64,000 bases of DNA from NCBI RefSeq assembly GCF_037126265.1, contig NZ_JAYLLN010000021.1:1-64000 (forward strand). The letters are read 5' to 3'. Position 1 is the first letter of the stretch; each line of letters begins with the position of its first letter. Source of the stretch: Sphingobacterium tenebrionis (GTDB taxonomy: Bacteria; Bacteroidota; Bacteroidia; Sphingobacteriales; Sphingobacteriaceae). The notes under the pieces are model-generated. The model was given only the letters and a program-made list of their open reading frames with translations. It was not told the origin of the DNA and did not search any database. Positions 61,501-64,000 of the stretch are shown here, piece after piece. A program made the position numbers and the translations under genes.

Positions 61501-62583
61501 CTAATTATTTTGTTCTCTTAATATTAACCTACATATCCAATCAACTTCTTCATTAGTTAAATCAAAATACAATGGTAGGCATAACATTCTTTTAGAAAGA
61601 TCATCGGATATAGTCATCTCAACTGAACCTAAATAAGGTAAACTTGATGATAAACTTGGATAAAAATATCTTCTAGTAAATATTTCGTTCGCATCTAATG
61701 CTTTTTTTATTTTTAATAGTAAATTTTCAGATGAGATAATGTAGGGTAAATAAGCACCGTTGTTTTCTGAATCTTTATGCCATTTTGGGTTCACGGCTTT
61801 AAAATTTTCAAGTTTCTCAGAATATCTATTTATAATTTCAAGTCTGCGAGCAATGATTTGATCGATATATTTCAAATTGACCAAACCCATTGCTGCATGA
61901 AATTCAGAATTCTTACCATTAATTCCAAGTTCACCAAAACTATCGAATCCTGTAATACCAAAGTTCCTAATTAATGAAAGTTTCTTCAACAAATTTGGAT
62001 CTTTTGTAAAAACTAATCCACCTTCTGTACTATGATAAAGTTTAGTTGCATGTAAACTGCAAATAGAAATATCACCATATTCAAAAATTGAACGGCCATT
62101 TATTTTAACTCCAAAAGAATGCGCACCATCATAAATCACTTTAAGATTATACTGTTTAGCAATCTCTTCAATTGCTAGGACATCACATGGATTTCCATAA
62201 ACATGAGTTGCTAAAATTGCTTTTGTATCTTTCGTTATAGAAGCAATAATTTTGTTGGGATCTATATTTAAAGTTTCCGGATCTATATCCACAAAAACCG
62301 GCTTGCACCCTTCCCAAACAATTGAAGAAGTAGTTGCAACAAATGAAAATGGAGTTGTTATAATCTCTCCATTAATATCTAGTGCCTTAATGGCCATCTG
62401 AAGTGCAATGGTCCCATTAGTAACAAATAAAACATGATTTAAACATAAATATTCCTTTAAATCCATTTCCAGTTTACTGGCTAAGGGGCCCATATTTGTT
62501 ATCCATTCCCTTGACCAAATACCTTTTAGGAAATTATGATATTCTTCAATAGGAGGTAAAAAAGGCTTTGTAACAGGTATCAT
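61501..62583 (-). CDS. DegT/DnrJ/EryC1/StrS-family sugar aminotransferase
   Basis: 360-residue PLP enzyme that aminates keto-sugar nucleotides. The PLP lysine is in SLHATKLYHSTEGG (about 173-186; usual SFHATK), with HVYGNPCDV (about 128) and YDGAHSFG (about 151). This is close to the VioA/PglE-type group that makes 4-amino-4,6-dideoxy sugars. The dehydratase that would supply the keto sugar is not in the window. It probably works with the acetyltransferase of the next gene. Confidence 0.9.
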   Translation of the reverse strand: MIPVTKPFLPPIEEYHNFLKGIWSREWITNMGPLASKLEMDLKEYLCLNHVLFVTNGTIALQMAIKALDINGEIITTPFSFVATTSSIVWEGCKPVFVDIDPETLNIDPNKIIASITKDTKAILATHVYGNPCDVLAIEEIAKQYNLKVIYDGAHSFGVKINGRSIFEYGDISICSLHATKLYHSTEGGLVFTKDPNLLKKLSLIRNFGITGFDSFGELGINGKNSEFHAAMGLVNLKYIDQIIARRLEIINRYSEKLENFKAVNPKWHKDSENNGAYLPYIISSENLLLKIKKALDANEIFTRRYFYPSLSSSLPYLGSVEMTISDDLSKRMLCLPLYFDLTNEEVDWICRLILREQNN

Positions 62584-62594
62584 ATATGTTATGT

Positions 62595-64000
62595 TTAAAG
62601 ACCTTGTAAATCAGTTAATTTTTGAAAATAGGTTGAATTCTTTTTAAGTTCTTCAAAGGTACCAGATGAGGTTATTTGCCCTTGTTCCATTAGATAAATT
62701 ATGTCAGCGTTTTTAATTGTTGATAATCGATGAGCTATGGAAATGATAGTAATTTTACCTTTAAGCTTATCTATACTTTCCTTAATTATTTGTTCTGTTT
62801 CAGAATCCAAAGCAGAAGTAGCTTCATCCATAATTAATAAATCAACATTTCTATAAAGTTCTCGAGCAATAGATATCCTCTGTTTCTGCCCTCCAGAAAT
62901 ATTAATTCCATTATTTCCTAAAAGAGTATCTTCTTTATTAACTAGGGTTTGGATATAATTATTTAATCCACTTAGACTTAGTGTATAGTGGAATTTTGCA
63001 AGATTTTCTTGGTTCTTTTCATCCCAAAAAGTAATATTTTCAAATATACTTGCATTGAATATTGTTGGATCTTGAGTAATATAACCTATTTTCCCTCTAT
63101 AAACAGAATTATTGATTAAATTCATGTTTTCCCCATTGACATGAATAGTTCCAGAATTATTAGGTAATAAAGTTGAAATTATATTTACTAAACTAGTTTT
63201 TCCTGAGCCAGATTCTCCAACCAATGCTATTGATTGATTTTTATTGATATTTAGATTGATTTTATTTAAAATTTTATGATCTGAAAAGTTTAAATCAACG
63301 TTTTTCAATTCAATAGAATCAATATGATCTATTATTTTAGAACCGTTATTATTTTCACGATTTGAATCTAAATAATTTTGAAACTCTTGAACATTTTCTA
63401 CAGAGCCAATATTGGCTAAATAATTATTCCAATTTGTTTGTATATCCACAATTTTTTGCATCGCTCTATAGAAAAACAATAAAATAATCATTATTGCCGC
63501 TAATGGTGATTGAAAAAAAATGATGTGAACTGCTATTACAAGACATATAATGGCAATTGTCATTGGTTCTCTTAAAGCAGATAATTTTGCATTAAGTTTT
63601 GCGACTTCTATGCCGCTAGAAATTAGATTAGATAATTCTTTTTGTAAACGTTTAAAAAAATTAATGCTTCGCCCAGTAGCTTTCAAATATTTATAATGAT
63701 TTACTACTTCGATTACTACACCGCCATATCTATGGTTATTCTTTGTGATTTCTCTTGAAAGACTTTCAGTTTTTTTATAAAAATACTTATAAATGAAATT
63801 AGATAACAAACCACCAATCGTAACTAAAATTGAAAACTTCCAATCTAAAAAGAATGCAAATCCTAGATAAATAATAACGAACATGCCATTTTTAATCGTT
63901 TCCAAATATTGGTTACAAGCGAAAACAACTTGCCATGCCTCACCTATTAAAGAGTTCTGCAAACGACCTATATCAATTCCTATAAATTCTTTGTATTTTA
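62595..64000 (-). CDS. ABC exporter, possible glycan flippase (5' end outside window)
   Basis: The reading frame stays open to the right edge (KEFIGIDIGRLQNSL is coded beyond the first possible TTG at 63962), so the start lies outside the window. About 467 residues are visible: membrane helices (up to about 190) and an ATPase domain with Walker A GESGSGKT, signature ISGGQKQR, Walker B LLIMDEATSALDSE and H-loop SIAHRL. The MsbA/PglK-like layout and the position suggest transport of lipid-linked glycan units, since no Wzx gene is visible. A peptide or toxin exporter is an alternative. Confidence 0.85.
   Translation of the reverse strand, partial: KYKEFIGIDIGRLQNSLIGEAWQVVFACNQYLETIKNGMFVIIYLGFAFFLDWKFSILVTIGGLLSNFIYKYFYKKTESLSREITKNNHRYGGVVIEVVNHYKYLKATGRSINFFKRLQKELSNLISSGIEVAKLNAKLSALREPMTIAIICLVIAVHIIFFQSPLAAIMIILLFFYRAMQKIVDIQTNWNNYLANIGSVENVQEFQNYLDSNRENNNGSKIIDHIDSIELKNVDLNFSDHKILNKINLNINKNQSIALVGESGSGKTSLVNIISTLLPNNSGTIHVNGENMNLINNSVYRGKIGYITQDPTIFNASIFENITFWDEKNQENLAKFHYTLSLSGLNNYIQTLVNKEDTLLGNNGINISGGQKQRISIARELYRNVDLLIMDEATSALDSETEQIIKESIDKLKGKITIISIAHRLSTIKNADIIYLMEQGQITSSGTFEELKKNSTYFQKLTDLQGL

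Noticed and set aside
1..64000. tRNA, rRNA, insertion sequences or prophage genes
   Set aside because: No CCA-ended cloverleaf, rRNA core, transposase or phage structural protein could be recognised. The intergenic gaps are short, so few places remain for them.

Overview
The window looks like a chromosomal segment of a member of the Bacteroidota, most likely family Sphingobacteriaceae (Sphingobacterium/Pedobacter-like). The reasons are: A-rich leaders rather than strong Shine-Dalgarno sites, promoters of the TTTG-N20-TAnnTTTG kind, an HmuY-type heme lipoprotein next to a TonB-dependent receptor, long palindromic intergenic repeats built on a CGTCATTGCGAGG arm, and a Wza/Wzc exopolysaccharide system. 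No rRNA, tRNA, CRISPR array, prophage or insertion sequence was seen. The identification rests on recognition of families, not on a search.

Layout. 0.2-4.8 kb (minus): two amino-acid operons, aspartokinase-lysA and serC-serA. 5.2-10 kb (plus): gyrA, overlapped by the first of two exported TPR-protein genes. 10-12.5 kb (minus): ZIP transporter, Dps, aldo/keto reductase. 12.7-16.1 kb (plus): a large RluA-family pseudouridine synthase, a Crp-like regulator, a Qnr-like pentapeptide-repeat protein and a YafK-type L,D-transpeptidase-fold protein. 16.1-20.3 kb (minus): Crp-like regulator, TolC, HlyD and an ABC-2 permease with no ATPase gene. 20.4-28.5 kb (plus): heme uptake and use (TonB receptor, HmuY-like, HmuT, HmuU, HmuV, HmuS, ChaN-like), interrupted by a large palindromic repeat between hmuV and hmuS. 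28.5-31.6 kb (minus): Lhr-type helicase and PdeM-type phosphoesterase, without the ligase and exonuclease that normally accompany them. 31.7-38.1 kb: FMN reductase, CBM9-like protein, NahK-like kinase, CBS-domain membrane protein, thioredoxin, GH25 lysozyme, bestrophin.

38.1-64 kb (minus): one very long co-directional exopolysaccharide locus that runs off the right edge. Its promoter-distal end holds wza and wzc. Upstream lie glycosyltransferases (GT2, GT4, GT8, two tandem GT14-like, GT32-like), two acyltransferases, a Wzy-like polymerase, a WbsX-like protein, two hexapeptide acetyltransferases, a sugar aminotransferase and an ABC exporter cut by the window edge that may act as flippase.

The most unusual part is a five-gene block at 41.4-45.8 kb inside that locus: an S24/S26-type peptidase with a Ser/His arrangement, a PqqD-like peptide-binding protein, an NTP_transf_5-type nucleotidyltransferase, an ABC exporter and an HPr-kinase-like P-loop kinase. 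These are the accessory parts of peptide (RiPP/lasso) tailoring and export, yet no cyclase and no precursor peptide gene can be seen. It is co-transcribed with wza-wzc and is the best candidate here for an undescribed system.
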